A stretch of 64,000 bases of DNA from contig NC_085137.1 in assembly GCF_035046485.1 (NCBI RefSeq), forward strand, positions 502,964,536 through 503,028,535. The letters are read 5' to 3'. Under the pieces are notes generated by a model. It made no database searches, was not told where the DNA came from, and was given only the letters and a program-made list of their open reading frames with translations. Shown piece by piece: positions 22,023 to 31,240 of the stretch. The first letter of the stretch is position 1; every line of letters starts with the position of its first letter. The position numbers were made by a program, and so were the translations under genes. This stretch comes from Aedes albopictus (Eukaryota > Arthropoda > Insecta > Diptera > Culicidae).

Positions 22023-22837
22023 CTAACATTGTAAAAATTCGAAAAAGCGACTATGACATTAATAAATTACTATGTAATAAAAATCAATCGAGAAACGTGG
22101 GAAATAGAGCCCAAACAACATTTTGAAGTCAGATGGCTGTAAAAGGTTTCAAAACCTGTCACAAATCCTATAATACTTTTATTAGGATTTGTAACGATCA
22201 TCAAAACCTTCTCAAACCCAACCGACTTGGAACTATTGCTTGGGAATAGACTCTACTGAGCCCCGGCGGTTCCTCCTGTTTATCGAGCATGTCTGATGCA
22301 TATGATCAGCCATACTCCATCTGCAGCAGCCGGTTCGTGATGAACCGTTGGAGGCGCATTAAAGTGTTAAAAAGGTGATATGTTTCACTAAAGAACACTA
22401 CATTACAATAATCAAAATGAAACTCCTTCACTTTAATACCGTCAACCCCTGCGAACTTGGCCAGGGAATTACGAATTTTTATGTCAATGCGTGAAAAAAA
22501 CACCAAGTCATGAGCGTCACATATCAAAAGTACCCGCATAACAGTCCCATCATGGATTTTTATGTCACGTAATACAAAACTAAACAACTTTGTAGTGATT
22601 GTAATATTTTTTACAGATATATATTCATGTGCTAAGCAATCTGTGAAAGTTTCGAGATCATCGAAATATTTTTAAAATTTTGAGGAAACAAGTTTTTAAA
22701 CTTCAAATGCAGTTTTCTCAATTCCAACTTATTACAGTCCCATTGACTGTTATGCAAGTGAGGGCAGTTATGTTCTTAGAAAATTGTGTGGTATATATGA
22801 ACATAGAGAGAAACAAAGTTTATAGATAGGCGGTGCG

Positions 22838-23323
22838 CGGAGGGGTCAGAGGATCCTTAACTCCCATGAAAAACTCCTGAAAATCCTGGGAGGAACATTA
22901 GTGGAGATCCCAGGAAAACTCCTGCCGACATTTTGGAAGAAATAGGTAGCGGAAAGAACTTTTGAAAAAAGAATTGCGAAAAATAATTCAATAAGAATTT
23001 TGGAAGATAAGAGAAACCCCGCGACAATACCTGAGCAATATCCTGGGAGAAACTCCTGTAGAATTCCTAGAGAAATTTCCATTAAAATTTCTTGGTGGAA
23101 ACGCTGGAGGAACTTTGGGAGAAAACTCGCGAGGGACTATTGCTAAATTGCTTTAGAAAATGCTGGTAGTACTAAGAAAAAAATTGTGAAAGGAAGGAAC
23201 CTTTCGAGAAATTCTGGAAGGCATTTTAAGAGCTATGTATCTCTATAAGAGTTCCAGAAAGAATTGGAGAACTATTGGAGAAATCCTTGTAGGAAATTTA
23301 ACTCCCAGATTCATTCGCATCCA
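22838..23323. repeat. Degenerate short-period repeat patch, target of the LOA LINE
   Basis: It has the same style as 1-2335 ('ctcctgaaaatcctgggagg', 'aaactcctgtagaattcc'). The LINE at 23324-26561 inserted here and duplicated the last 109 bp. Confidence 0.6.
23215..23323. repeat. 109-bp target-site duplication, left copy
   Basis: It is identical, base for base by eye, to 26562-26670, starting TGGAAGGCATTTTAAGAGC and ending CATTCGCATCCA. Confidence 0.9.
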
Positions 23324-26300
23324 GGTATCAGAAGGCCGGCTCCAGAGGCACGTTATCCTCCATTTGGGACATTTGTGCCATCGCCAAAATAACAGCCTAT
23401 TTCATCATCTACCTGAGGGAAAAGGAAGGAAAAAGGATTTGGATGGGGATAGGGACAGGTAGGGAAATAGGAAAAATACCCTGGAAGAGGGTACTAACGC
23501 ACAAGCGTACCACAATGGGTTCAAACAGCGCCCTGAAAAGGGCACTGTAATAACGCATAAAGCGAAAGAGAGCCTATAGCTCTTTACCACAGCGGGTTAA
23601 GAACAACAGAATATCCTGAAGATTCAGGTTTCTGAAGTCAGTTTCACTTAATAAGTGTTTACCGAATACTCGGAAACGCAGTTGCGCGAAAACTGGACAG
23701 TTACATATCAAATGATACGAAGTTCCATAATCGGATTCACAGCTATCACAGGCAAATGAATCAGCTTGCTGAATATTCGCCATGTGATAGCTGAGTCGGC
23801 AGTGGCCAGTCAATGCTTTGACCAGCATGCTGCAATTCTGCTTAGACAGATTAGTTAGATACTTCGCCACCCGTAGAGATGGCTCAGCACTATACAATTT
23901 GGTTTGACGACATGACTCCAAACTATTCCAATATTGTCTGTGTTGAGTGACAGCCCAGGTGTGAATCTGAAGCTTAATCCAACACTTCGATATCGGAATA
24001 GCTGGCTCAGGGCCAATGAAGTCATGTGATGCTCCAGAGCGAGCTAACTCATCAGCCAATTCATTTCCAGCGATGGAAGAATGACCAGGTACCCATAGAA
24101 GGTGAACAGCGTTTGCTGAATTCAGCTCCTCGATTTGAGTTCGACAAGCGATAACTATCTTCGACCTGGAGTTGGCCGAAGCAAGTGCTTTAATAGCAGC
24201 CTGGCTATCTGAACAGAAGTATATTACTTTGCCCATTACGTGCTGCTGAAGTGCTGATTGCACTCCGCACATAAGAGCAAAGATTTCGGCCTGAAAAACG
24301 GTACAGTGTCTACCAAGTGAGTAAGACTGATACAGCCTTAGCTCACGAGAATAAACACCAGCACCTGCTCGACCTTCGAGAAAGGAGCCATCAGTGTAAC
24401 ATACGATGCCGTCTGAAATACTTCTTTCCAGATAACCAGATGTCCACTCTTCCCGGGAAGGGAATTTCGTGGAAAATGTCCTATATGGAAAATTACAAGC
24501 AATTGTAAGATCACTTGGAGCAAGGACAATTTTGTCCCAATTCACCAAAAGTGGAAACAACGAGGTGTGTGTTGAACTGCGGTTCACAGGAGTTTCCTCT
24601 AGTTGACCGAGTACCCGTAACCGGTAAGTGCAAGAAAGGGCTTCTTGTTTGAGATGAATGTGTAGTGGGGCAACGTCAAAGAGAACTTCTAGCGCTGCCG
24701 TAGGAGTTGAAGAGAACGCTCCAGACATCGCCATTAAGCACATCCTTTGGAGATGGCCTAATTTTGATTGGACCGTTCTCACTTCACCCTTTTGCCACCA
24801 CACAAGACATCCATAAGCCAATATTGGCCGAACCACAGTTGTGTAAATCCATTTGATATACTTGGGTTTTAGACCCCAAGTTGTACCAAAAGTACGCCGG
24901 CATTGCCCGAAGGCCATACAAGCTTTCTTGATTCTGAACTCAATGTGAGGTGTCCAGGAAAGCTTGGAATCAAGAATGACTCCAACGTACTTTACCTGTT
25001 CAGTCACATCGATTTCAGAATCAAAGAGACGCAAAGGTCGAACGCCATTACGGTTTCGCCTTTCCGTGAAAAGAACAATAGATGTTTTACTCGGATTAAC
25101 CGAAAGGCCATATTGGCGACACCAACCCTCAACTACCTGAAGGGCGTTTTGCATCAGGTCGAAAAGGGTGCTGATGCACATACCAACTAACAATGTTAGG
25201 TAGTCGTCGGCAAAACCATAAGTAGGAAAACCGCTATTATTGAGTTGCCTCAATAGCGTATCTGCTACGAGATTCCACAAAAGCGGTGATAAGACTCCCC
25301 CTTGGGGGCATCCACAAACACTCAATTTCCTAATCCCTGCTAGACGCAATGTCGAGAAGAGATATCGGTTTTTGAGCATTTGGTGAATCCAATTGGAAAT
25401 CATTGGAGATATACCATGACTCCGTGCGGCTTCCAATATGGCATCGAAAGGCACGTTGTCAAAGGCACCCTCGATATCTAAGAAAACACCCAAACAAGAT
25501 TGCTTTTGAGCGAATGCTTTCTCGATATCGTAAACAACCTTGTGTAAAAGAGTCACAGTGGACTTACCAGATTGGTAGGCATGTTGGTTCACATGAAGAG
25601 GCACGTTGGCCAGATGAACATCACGGATATGATGATCCACAATGCGTTCTAAGCATTTCAGAAGAAAAGAGGTCAAACTGATAGGTCTGAAACTCTTTGC
25701 TTCTTCATACGACGCACGACCCACTTTCGGAATAAACTTTACAGTAATATCCCTCCAGGATTTGGGAATATACCCTGTAGCAAAACTGCAAACAAGTAGT
25801 TTTTTCAAAACATGTTTGAAATAATCAAATCCCTTCTGAAGCAAAATAGGATAAATCCCATCTGCCCCAGGAGATTTGAAAGGAGCAAAGCTATTAAGAG
25901 CCCACTCAATCGATTCTATAGTTACAATACTCCGAGCCGAAGCTAAAGAATCATAACTACAAGAAAAGACATCAGGATCATCCGAAGATGTAATATCCAC
26001 ACATCCAGGGAAGTGTGTGCTGAATAAGCATTCCAGAACTACCTCATCAGAGGAAGTCAGATCGCCATTTGGCAAACGAAGTTCGTTCACCCGGAAATCC
26101 TTAGATTTCGCAAGGATTTTGTTTAACCGAATGACTTCACTCAAGCTGGAAACATTTGTACAAAGGTTTTTCCAGCCGGATCGTTCAGCAGACCGGAGAG
26201 CTTTCCTGTAGGCCTTGCGAGCCGACCTGAAAGCCTCCGAACCAGCCGAACGTCGTCTATTCCAACTCTTTCTACATTGTTTCCTGAGTTTCGCCAGATC

Positions 26301-26561
26301 AGAGTTCCACCAAGGGGTTCCTCTTGTGATCTTCACAGACCGTAGAGGGCATGCTTCTTCAAAAGCTTCCATGATGAAGGTCGTTGTAGTATCAACGGCA
26401 TCATCTAAATCACTTGGAGTGTCAATGGATGGTGAATATCCATGAAATTTGGCTGCAACCAAATCAGTATAAAGATCCCAGTTTGTTGACCGAGGATTCC
26501 TGAAACGCAATGTTTGCGAAGTAACATTTAAATGTTCAAAAAAGATATAGCAAAACATATA
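23324..26561 (-). mobile_element. LOA-like non-LTR retrotransposon, 5'-truncated
   Basis: It spans the sequence between the two 109-bp duplications. The 3' untranslated part is about 250 bp (23324-23573) with no long poly(A). The 5' end is cut just inside the coding region, so the endonuclease is missing. The RT-RNase H frame is unbroken and the duplications are identical, so insertion was recent. Confidence 0.85.
23574..26558 (-). CDS. LOA-like LINE ORF2, RT plus RNase H (endonuclease missing)
   Basis: One 994-codon open frame. It begins just after the endonuclease would end (TLRFRNPRSTNWDLY, then TPWWNSDLAKLRK). Reverse transcriptase blocks: FRPISLTSFLLKCLERIVD near residue 290, FLDIEGAFDNVPF, GCPQGGVLSPLLWNLV and the active site YGFADDYL near residue 450. 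Then VKYVGVILDSKLSW and the thumb (RPILAYGCLVWW). RNase H from about residue 720 holds all catalytic positions: CYTDGSF, QAEIFAL, CSDSQAA and GNELADELAR. A C-terminal cysteine/histidine motif follows (CDSC...YHLICNCP). RT with a downstream RNase H suits LOA, I or R1; LOA (Lian/Bilbo type) is my best guess. The ATG at 26558 lies at the truncation point and may not be the native start. Confidence 0.88.
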   Translation of the reverse strand: MFCYIFFEHLNVTSQTLRFRNPRSTNWDLYTDLVAAKFHGYSPSIDTPSDLDDAVDTTTTFIMEAFEEACPLRSVKITRGTPWWNSDLAKLRKQCRKSWNRRRSAGSEAFRSARKAYRKALRSAERSGWKNLCTNVSSLSEVIRLNKILAKSKDFRVNELRLPNGDLTSSDEVVLECLFSTHFPGCVDITSSDDPDVFSCSYDSLASARSIVTIESIEWALNSFAPFKSPGADGIYPILLQKGFDYFKHVLKKLLVCSFATGYIPKSWRDITVKFIPKVGRASYEEAKSFRPISLTSFLLKCLERIVDHHIRDVHLANVPLHVNQHAYQSGKSTVTLLHKVVYDIEKAFAQKQSCLGVFLDIEGAFDNVPFDAILEAARSHGISPMISNWIHQMLKNRYLFSTLRLAGIRKLSVCGCPQGGVLSPLLWNLVADTLLRQLNNSGFPTYGFADDYLTLLVGMCISTLFDLMQNALQVVEGWCRQYGLSVNPSKTSIVLFTERRNRNGVRPLRLFDSEIDVTEQVKYVGVILDSKLSWTPHIEFRIKKACMAFGQCRRTFGTTWGLKPKYIKWIYTTVVRPILAYGCLVWWQKGEVRTVQSKLGHLQRMCLMAMSGAFSSTPTAALEVLFDVAPLHIHLKQEALSCTYRLRVLGQLEETPVNRSSTHTSLFPLLVNWDKIVLAPSDLTIACNFPYRTFSTKFPSREEWTSGYLERSISDGIVCYTDGSFLEGRAGAGVYSRELRLYQSYSLGRHCTVFQAEIFALMCGVQSALQQHVMGKVIYFCSDSQAAIKALASANSRSKIVIACRTQIEELNSANAVHLLWVPGHSSIAGNELADELARSGASHDFIGPEPAIPISKCWIKLQIHTWAVTQHRQYWNSLESCRQTKLYSAEPSLRVAKYLTNLSKQNCSMLVKALTGHCRLSYHMANIQQADSFACDSCESDYGTSYHLICNCPVFAQLRFRVFGKHLLSETDFRNLNLQDILLFLTRCGKEL

Positions 26562-26670
26562 TGGAAGGCATTTTAAGAGCTATGTATCTCTATAAGAGTT
26601 CCAGAAAGAATTGGAGAACTATTGGAGAAATCCTTGTAGGAAATTTAACTCCCAGATTCATTCGCATCCA
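26562..26670. repeat. 109-bp target-site duplication, right copy
   Basis: Partner of 23215-23323, with no difference seen. Confidence 0.9.
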
Positions 26671-27178
26671 CCTCGGAGTCGTGGGCTTGCCGGAAATGTC
26701 TGTTCCTCTAGTACGAATATCCAGAATTTTCTAGATTCAACTTGCTTACCGGCTGTTTGAAATCTTTTGTTTCTTCTGTTTTTTTTTTGCTTTTTTTCAG
26801 ATATGATCCATTGATGACCCTTGATGACTCTTGAGCAAATGATGACCCTAGATCCAATCGATGAAGCATCAAGACGCTGGCTCTGCTATGGTTTTTTGCC
26901 GTTTGAGCCTTTAGATTTTAATTTTATTATTATAATGTTTTTGAAAAGATGAAGAGGTTTTGTGCCTTTTTGAGAAGTATTTCAAATGGAAATCGCTCAA
27001 AGGGGTTTTTCCCTCTTCCAAATTTTTAGTTAAAAATAAATAAATAAATAATAATAATAATAACTTGCTTACTGAATACTCATCCGGATAAATATGCAAA
27101 TTCTATGCGGAACCACTAGCTTCAGGCAAGAATCGGCAGCACGTAAAAGATTCATTTTGATATTTCTGCAGCACTACA
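26671..27178. other. Intron sequence with a possible LINE 3' tail
   Basis: It holds no gene. 26935-27065 (ending in TAAATAAATAAATAATAATAA) looks like the 3' end of a non-LTR element with an (AAT)n tail; the family is unknown. Confidence 0.4.
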
Positions 27179-27254
27179 CTGCCCCCACTCGCAAAACAGT
27201 CCCATATGAATAGGAAACCCAGCAAAGATGGGACTGTTATGCGAATGGCGGCAG
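27179..27254. mobile_element. 76-bp hairpin MITE (CTGCCCCCACTCGC ends)
   Basis: The arms are CTGCCCCCACTCGCAAAAC and, in reverse, CTGCCGCCATTCGCATAAC. The loop has 'aggaaacccagcaaaga'. It is flanked by TACA on both sides, a 4-bp duplication. Confidence 0.8.
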
Positions 27255-27443
27255 TACAGGAAAATAGTAAGCGCTCGTGTTCGGAAACTTTTTTATTTAT
27301 ACCAATTAGGTATGTTGTAAACTCTGTGGACTTTACTTCTGAGTAGATACCTACTACAAGTAGTAAAGTTTGCTACTTTTTATTCATACGACCCAGAACT
27401 GATAAGCTTTTGGTGTTTCAATTCAAATCATAACAGATCGTAA

Positions 27444-27814
27444 CTGCCCCCACTCGCATAACAGTCCCATTTGCAAAAAGTAGGAATTGAGGAAACAGCA
27501 TTTGAAGTTTGAAAACTTGTTTCCATATAAAACTTTGAAAAATCGCCAAAATTTGAAGAATATTTCGATCATCTCGGAACTTTCACAGATTGTCAAAGTT
27601 GTTCAGTTTTGTGTTACGTGACACAAAAATCCATAATGGGACTGTTATGATATGGGACGCTCATGACTTGGTATTTTTTTTCATATATTGACATAAAAAT
27701 TCATAATTTTTATTTATTTTTGTTTTTGGAAGTACATCGAAAATGATGACTATTCATAACGTTAACTCAAAAGTGATGAAAAGTCAAATGGGACAGTTAT
27801 GCGAGTGGGGGCAG
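27444..27814. mobile_element. 371-bp MITE, same family, intact
   Basis: The arms are CTGCCCCCACTCGCATAAC followed by AGTCCCATTTG, and in reverse CTGCCCCCACTCGCATAAC followed by TGTCCCATTTG. It is flanked by GTAA on both sides. A second internal inverted 'gtcccat' pair suggests the 76-bp forms are deletion products or minimal relatives. Confidence 0.82.
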
Positions 27815-28040
27815 GTAAGGTATTTCAAAACTGCATGCAATATGTTTTAATTGAAGCGGACCGATATTATTGCGAGATACTGTACACGACAGCTTTTCTC
27901 GTTCTTTTTCGTCCATTCCCTTTTACTCAATACTACGAAATTCCTTTCCTGTGCGTGAATGTGCGATGTTGTCCCCTTCGCCACCTAATAGACAAGCAAG
28001 ACATAGGGATTAGGGAGACAAAAAACCCCCCGCCACTCAC

Positions 28041-28555
28041 CTGGGACACTTATTGTCCAGCAGCTCAAAAAACGCCTGCTGCACCTCCCCGTCCGTGAAG
28101 CAGATCCGATACTTCTTATCGTACAACCCGGACCGATTCTTCACGTCCAGCTCCCGATACGGGGCCAGCGTCTTCGAGAAGATGACCTTGGCCAAATCCC
28201 GCCGACAGATGGGACAATCGTTCTGCCGACACAGCACCCGAATCCGGGTGGAACACTCGAAGCAGCACAGATGGTCGCACTCGCCGATGGCGTAGAACTG
28301 GATCGGCTTGAAGCAGACCACACAAACGGAATCGTTGCTCGGTTCCGACGACTCCGACGGCGAGGAATGCTTGACGTTGCTGCTTCCGGTGCTACTGTTG
28401 AGGGTACTCCCGCTGCCAGCGCTGCTGGTGCTACTGTTATGTTGCTGCTGCTGGTGGTGATGATGGTTGTGGCGATGGCGATTGTTGTGGTGTCGGCCAC
28501 CACCGCCTCCTCCCCCACGGTGCTCACGATGATGGCTCTGGTGGAAGCTGGCCAT
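28041..28555 (-). CDS. ZNF598: ZNF598 ortholog, exon 1 (N-terminus and RING finger)
   Basis: First coding exon of the ribosome-quality-control E3 ligase. The start is the ATG at 28555 (MASFHQSHHREHRGG) in the context GAGAGCCATGGCC, a strong Kozak match. The open frame runs upstream, but the next candidate there is a GTG, not usable here. Residues 13-70 are a Gly-, His/Asn-, Gln- and Ser-rich low-complexity leader. Residues 78-117 form a C3HC4 RING (CVVC...CDHLCCFEC...CPIC), the E2-binding domain. SGLYDKKYRICFTDGEVQQ and FELLDNKCP after it are conserved in the family. The exon ends at CCCAG|GTGAGT with phase 2, matching exon 2. The protein acts in the cytosol on collided ribosomes. Confidence 0.93.
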
Positions 28556-28984
28556 GGCTCTCGCTTCTACGATTGATTCGAGTGTTTCTTCTTCCTGGAT
28601 TGTTTTCTTTTTTCTCGGAAATAGCTTCGAGCCTACTGGCCTCACTTTGCACCGATTTTTCCGCTAATCAACGACACAATCCCGCACCGCACTGATTGCA
28701 ACCCAATCGAAACTCACTCCGGAAGCTGGAACGCACACCTTAAGCCCGATTTTCGATTTATTCGAAGGTTTTTTTGGCAAACTGAAACGTAGCGAAATTT
28801 CGACGAAAGCACCACAAGACGACCACGACGAACGAATGTGGAGCTCCAGCAGAGGAGAAGATTGATGTGCGCTGGCTGACAGCTGGCAGAAAATTTTGAC
28901 GTTCCGTCGGAGTTCAAGAGAAATGCGAGCTGGGAGGTGAGCGAGTTTTCAGTGTCAGTTTTAGCGTGTACCCGCTCGGAAATT
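28556..28984 (-). promoter_or_regulatory. 5' UTR and probable core promoter of ZNF598
   Basis: This is the sequence just upstream of the start codon. Candidate initiators are the TCAGTTT at about 28777-28786 (minus strand) and GC-rich CG-containing sequence at 28800-28950. No TATA box is evident at a suitable distance. The exact start of transcription cannot be read from sequence. Confidence 0.4.
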
Positions 28985-29215
28985 CCTCCTAGAAATCTAG
29001 TAGGTATCTACTAGACAAAATAAAATATCTAGTAGACATTTAAGCAGATATCTACTACCAGTCGCATAGAAATCTTCCTCCAGTGCAACATTTTTGTCTA
29101 CCTCAAATCGGGCGAAAACAATTTCGCCCGCTTTCTAGTAGATATCTCATAGAAATCTACTAGACAAGGGTACTAGAAATCGAGTAGCTGTCTAGTAGAT
29201 CTCTACTAGGCTGAA
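28985..29215. repeat. Palindromic CTAGTAG/CTACTAG cluster, MITE-like
   Basis: Seven or more CTAGTAG or CTACTAG heptamers occur in about 220 bp. The outer parts pair as inverted repeats: 'ctagtaggtatctactagac' on the left and, in reverse, 'ctagtagagatctactagac' on the right. It lies just upstream of the ZNF598 promoter. Confidence 0.6.
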
Positions 29216-29339
29216 TTTTGTTTATTTTTCTTTTTATTTATGTTTTCTAACAAAAATAAAACAAATATTATGTTTGTCCGTGAAAGTTTATTTATTTCAA
29301 ACATAATTCAAACATAATACATAATACATATACTATAAA

Positions 29340-30002
29340 TCTCGCGTTACATTTGAAAAGGGCCTATCCCCAGAACGTAAACATTGAGAAAAATCGATGC
29401 AAACATTTTCCATCACATTTCCTATTCGTATTTCACAGTTTTCGGATTTTTCAACCTGCTTTTCGTTTTAATGACACAAGAATAGATGTATCTATGCTTC
29501 AATAATCAAGTTTACATTAAAAATTATCAAAAAAGTATAAAAATTTTTAGATAAACATGTTAAGCTAATTTGAAAAGTTTCACCCAGTGTACGCCTTATT
29601 GTGAGTCTTTCTAAAATTTTCTTAGCGTGGGTTGGTCCCTCGAGTGAGTCCGTTGTTGACATCGTATCAAGGCTTGGTCGTTTTTGAGAGAGAGAATTCT
29701 CTCTCTCGGCGCTCGGGACGAGAGCCGTTCGGAAAATTTTCGGTTGTCGGCCCTTTAAACGAGAGGACCAACAAATGAAAACAAAATTTTACCGTTACTG
29801 GCCCATTTGGAGCACGGGCTTATGAATGATTGGGAAAAAAGCAATGATCGGCCGTTTTGAAGGTGGGGTTTATTCTGATACGATTAACGGTTAGGTGGGT
29901 GATGTTTGCACAGTATGTTACTGTTGGGGGATGCTATGGAAAGGTATCAAAATCGATTTGTTTACATTTTAAGGATAGGCCCTTTTCAAATGTAACGCGA
30001 GA
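29340..30002. mobile_element. MITE with about 40-bp terminal inverted repeats (663 bp)
   Basis: The left end is TCTCGCGTTACATTTGAAAA then GGGCCTATCC; the right end in reverse is the same through this stretch, and both arms reach GTAAAC. No coding capacity. I could not settle the target duplication. Confidence 0.8.
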
Positions 30003-30417
30003 AATAACCTTAACGCTATAAAAACTAAATGCGGGAACTCCATGGAACTCCTTAAGATATTTCACCAGGAGCTCCTTGATGGATTCCTCCAGGGTTTTTT
30101 TTTTAAGGATTTCCGTCAGAACTTCATCGAGGAATTTCTTCAGGAAGTATCAATCTGTTGAGTATGTTTAAACTTTCTTCTGGAGCTTCTGCATGAATTC
30201 CTTCAGAAGTTACATCAGAGATTTATCGAGAAGTTCCTTTAAGGATTTCTTCAAGAAATTCTCCAGGAGTTCGTACAGGGATTCCTCGAGTAGCTTCTGC
30301 AGGGATTCCTCCGCGAGATCCTTTAGGGATTCCTTCAGAAGGTTATCTAGGCAAGCCCCCAGCAATTCCTTCTGGGATTCCTCGAGCAGCTCCTGTAGGG
30401 ATTCCTCCACGAGTTTT

Positions 30418-30633
30418 GTCAAGGAATCGTCCAGGAGTTTATCTAGGGATACCGCCAGGAGTTCCTTTAGGGATTCCTCTTGGAATTTGCATATATTCTT
30501 CCTTAAGTTACTTTAGAAATTAGAAGTCAAGGAATCCTCCAGGAGTTTATCTAGGGATGCCGCCAGGAGTTCCTTTAGGGATTCCTCCTGGAATTTGCAT
30601 ATATTCTTCCTTAAGTTACTTTAGAAATTAATC
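30418..30633. repeat. 108-bp tandem duplication at the array edge
   Basis: The block starting GTCAAGGAATC at 30418 is repeated from 30526 with three or so changes. It includes the non-unit segment 'gcatatattcttccttaag', so it is a local duplication in the degenerate flank. Confidence 0.75.
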
Positions 30634-31240
30634 CAGGAGTTTCATCAGGGATTTCTCCACGATTCGTTTCTGGAATAACTCCAGATGTTTCTTCAAAAGT
30701 TCCAGGAAGCATTCCACTAGGAGTTCTAGAAGAGTTTCTTCAAGAGTTTATCCAGTAGTTCTTTCCAGAATTACTTCAAGCATTCCTTTCTCAGGTTCCT
30801 GTAGGGATTACTCAGGATTTACTTCTGGGATTCCTCCAAAAGTACTTCCAGAGATTCCTTTGCGGAATCCTCCAGAAGTTCCTTCAAAGATTCATGAAGG
30901 GAATTCTCGAGGAGTTCGATCAGGGATTCCTCAAGGAGTTCCATCAGGTATTCCTCCAGGAGTTCTTTCAGAAATTCCTCCAGGAATTCCTTCAGAAATT
31001 CCATCAGGAGTTCCATCAGGGATTCCTCCAAGAGTTTCTTCAGGGATTTCTGCAGGAGTTCTTTAAAAGATTCCTCCAAAAGTTCGTTCAGGGATTGCTC
31101 CAGGAGTTCCTTCAGGGATTCCACCAGGAGTTCCTTCAGGGATTCCACCAGGAGTTCCTTCAGGGATTCCTCCAGGAGTTCCTTCAGGAATTTCTCCAGG
31201 AGTTCCTTTAAGGATTCCTCCAGGAGTTCCTTCAGTAATC

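Larger units (their letters stand above)
18022..22466 (-). mobile_element. 4.4-kb insertion with 24-bp target duplication (unclassified, retroposon-like)
   Basis: It sits between two identical 24-bp copies of MITE sequence. On the minus strand its 3' end is ...AAGAAGGGTAAAAA, so a short A tail plus a long duplication suggest target-primed insertion. It contains repeat blocks and the 146-bp array listed separately, plus a short open frame at 22306-22460 (SLAKFAGVDGIKVKEF) that I cannot identify. The insert may be composite. Confidence 0.5.
17894..22767. mobile_element. MITE of the CTGCCCCCACTCGCATAAC family, split by a 4.4-kb insertion
   Basis: The left part (17894-18021) and right part (22491-22767) align, in reverse orientation, with the intact 371-bp copy at 27444-27814. 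Shared blocks include CATTTGACTTTTCATCA, GTTAACGTTATGAATAG, CATGAGCGTC and the inverted ends. The insertion duplicated 24 bp of the MITE (17998-18021 and 22467-22490). Confidence 0.75.
4194..28040 (-). other. Intron 1 of ZNF598 (about 23.8 kb, transposon-filled)
   Basis: It is bounded by the exon 1 donor (GTGAGT) at 28040 and the exon 2 acceptor (CAG) at 4194. Nearly all of it is transposable elements, listed separately. The first 370 bp (4194-4560) and the last 230 bp (27815-28040) hold no element I recognise. Confidence 0.85.

Noticed and set aside
22306..22587. Minus-strand open frame of 93 codons
   Set aside because: It crosses the border between the 4.4-kb insertion and the MITE, so it cannot be one native gene. 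The inner part (SLAKFAGVDGIKVKEF) remains unidentified.
28556..28645. Longer N-terminus for ZNF598 starting MRPVGSK
   Set aside because: The upstream start is a GTG codon. The ATG at 28555 has a good Kozak context.
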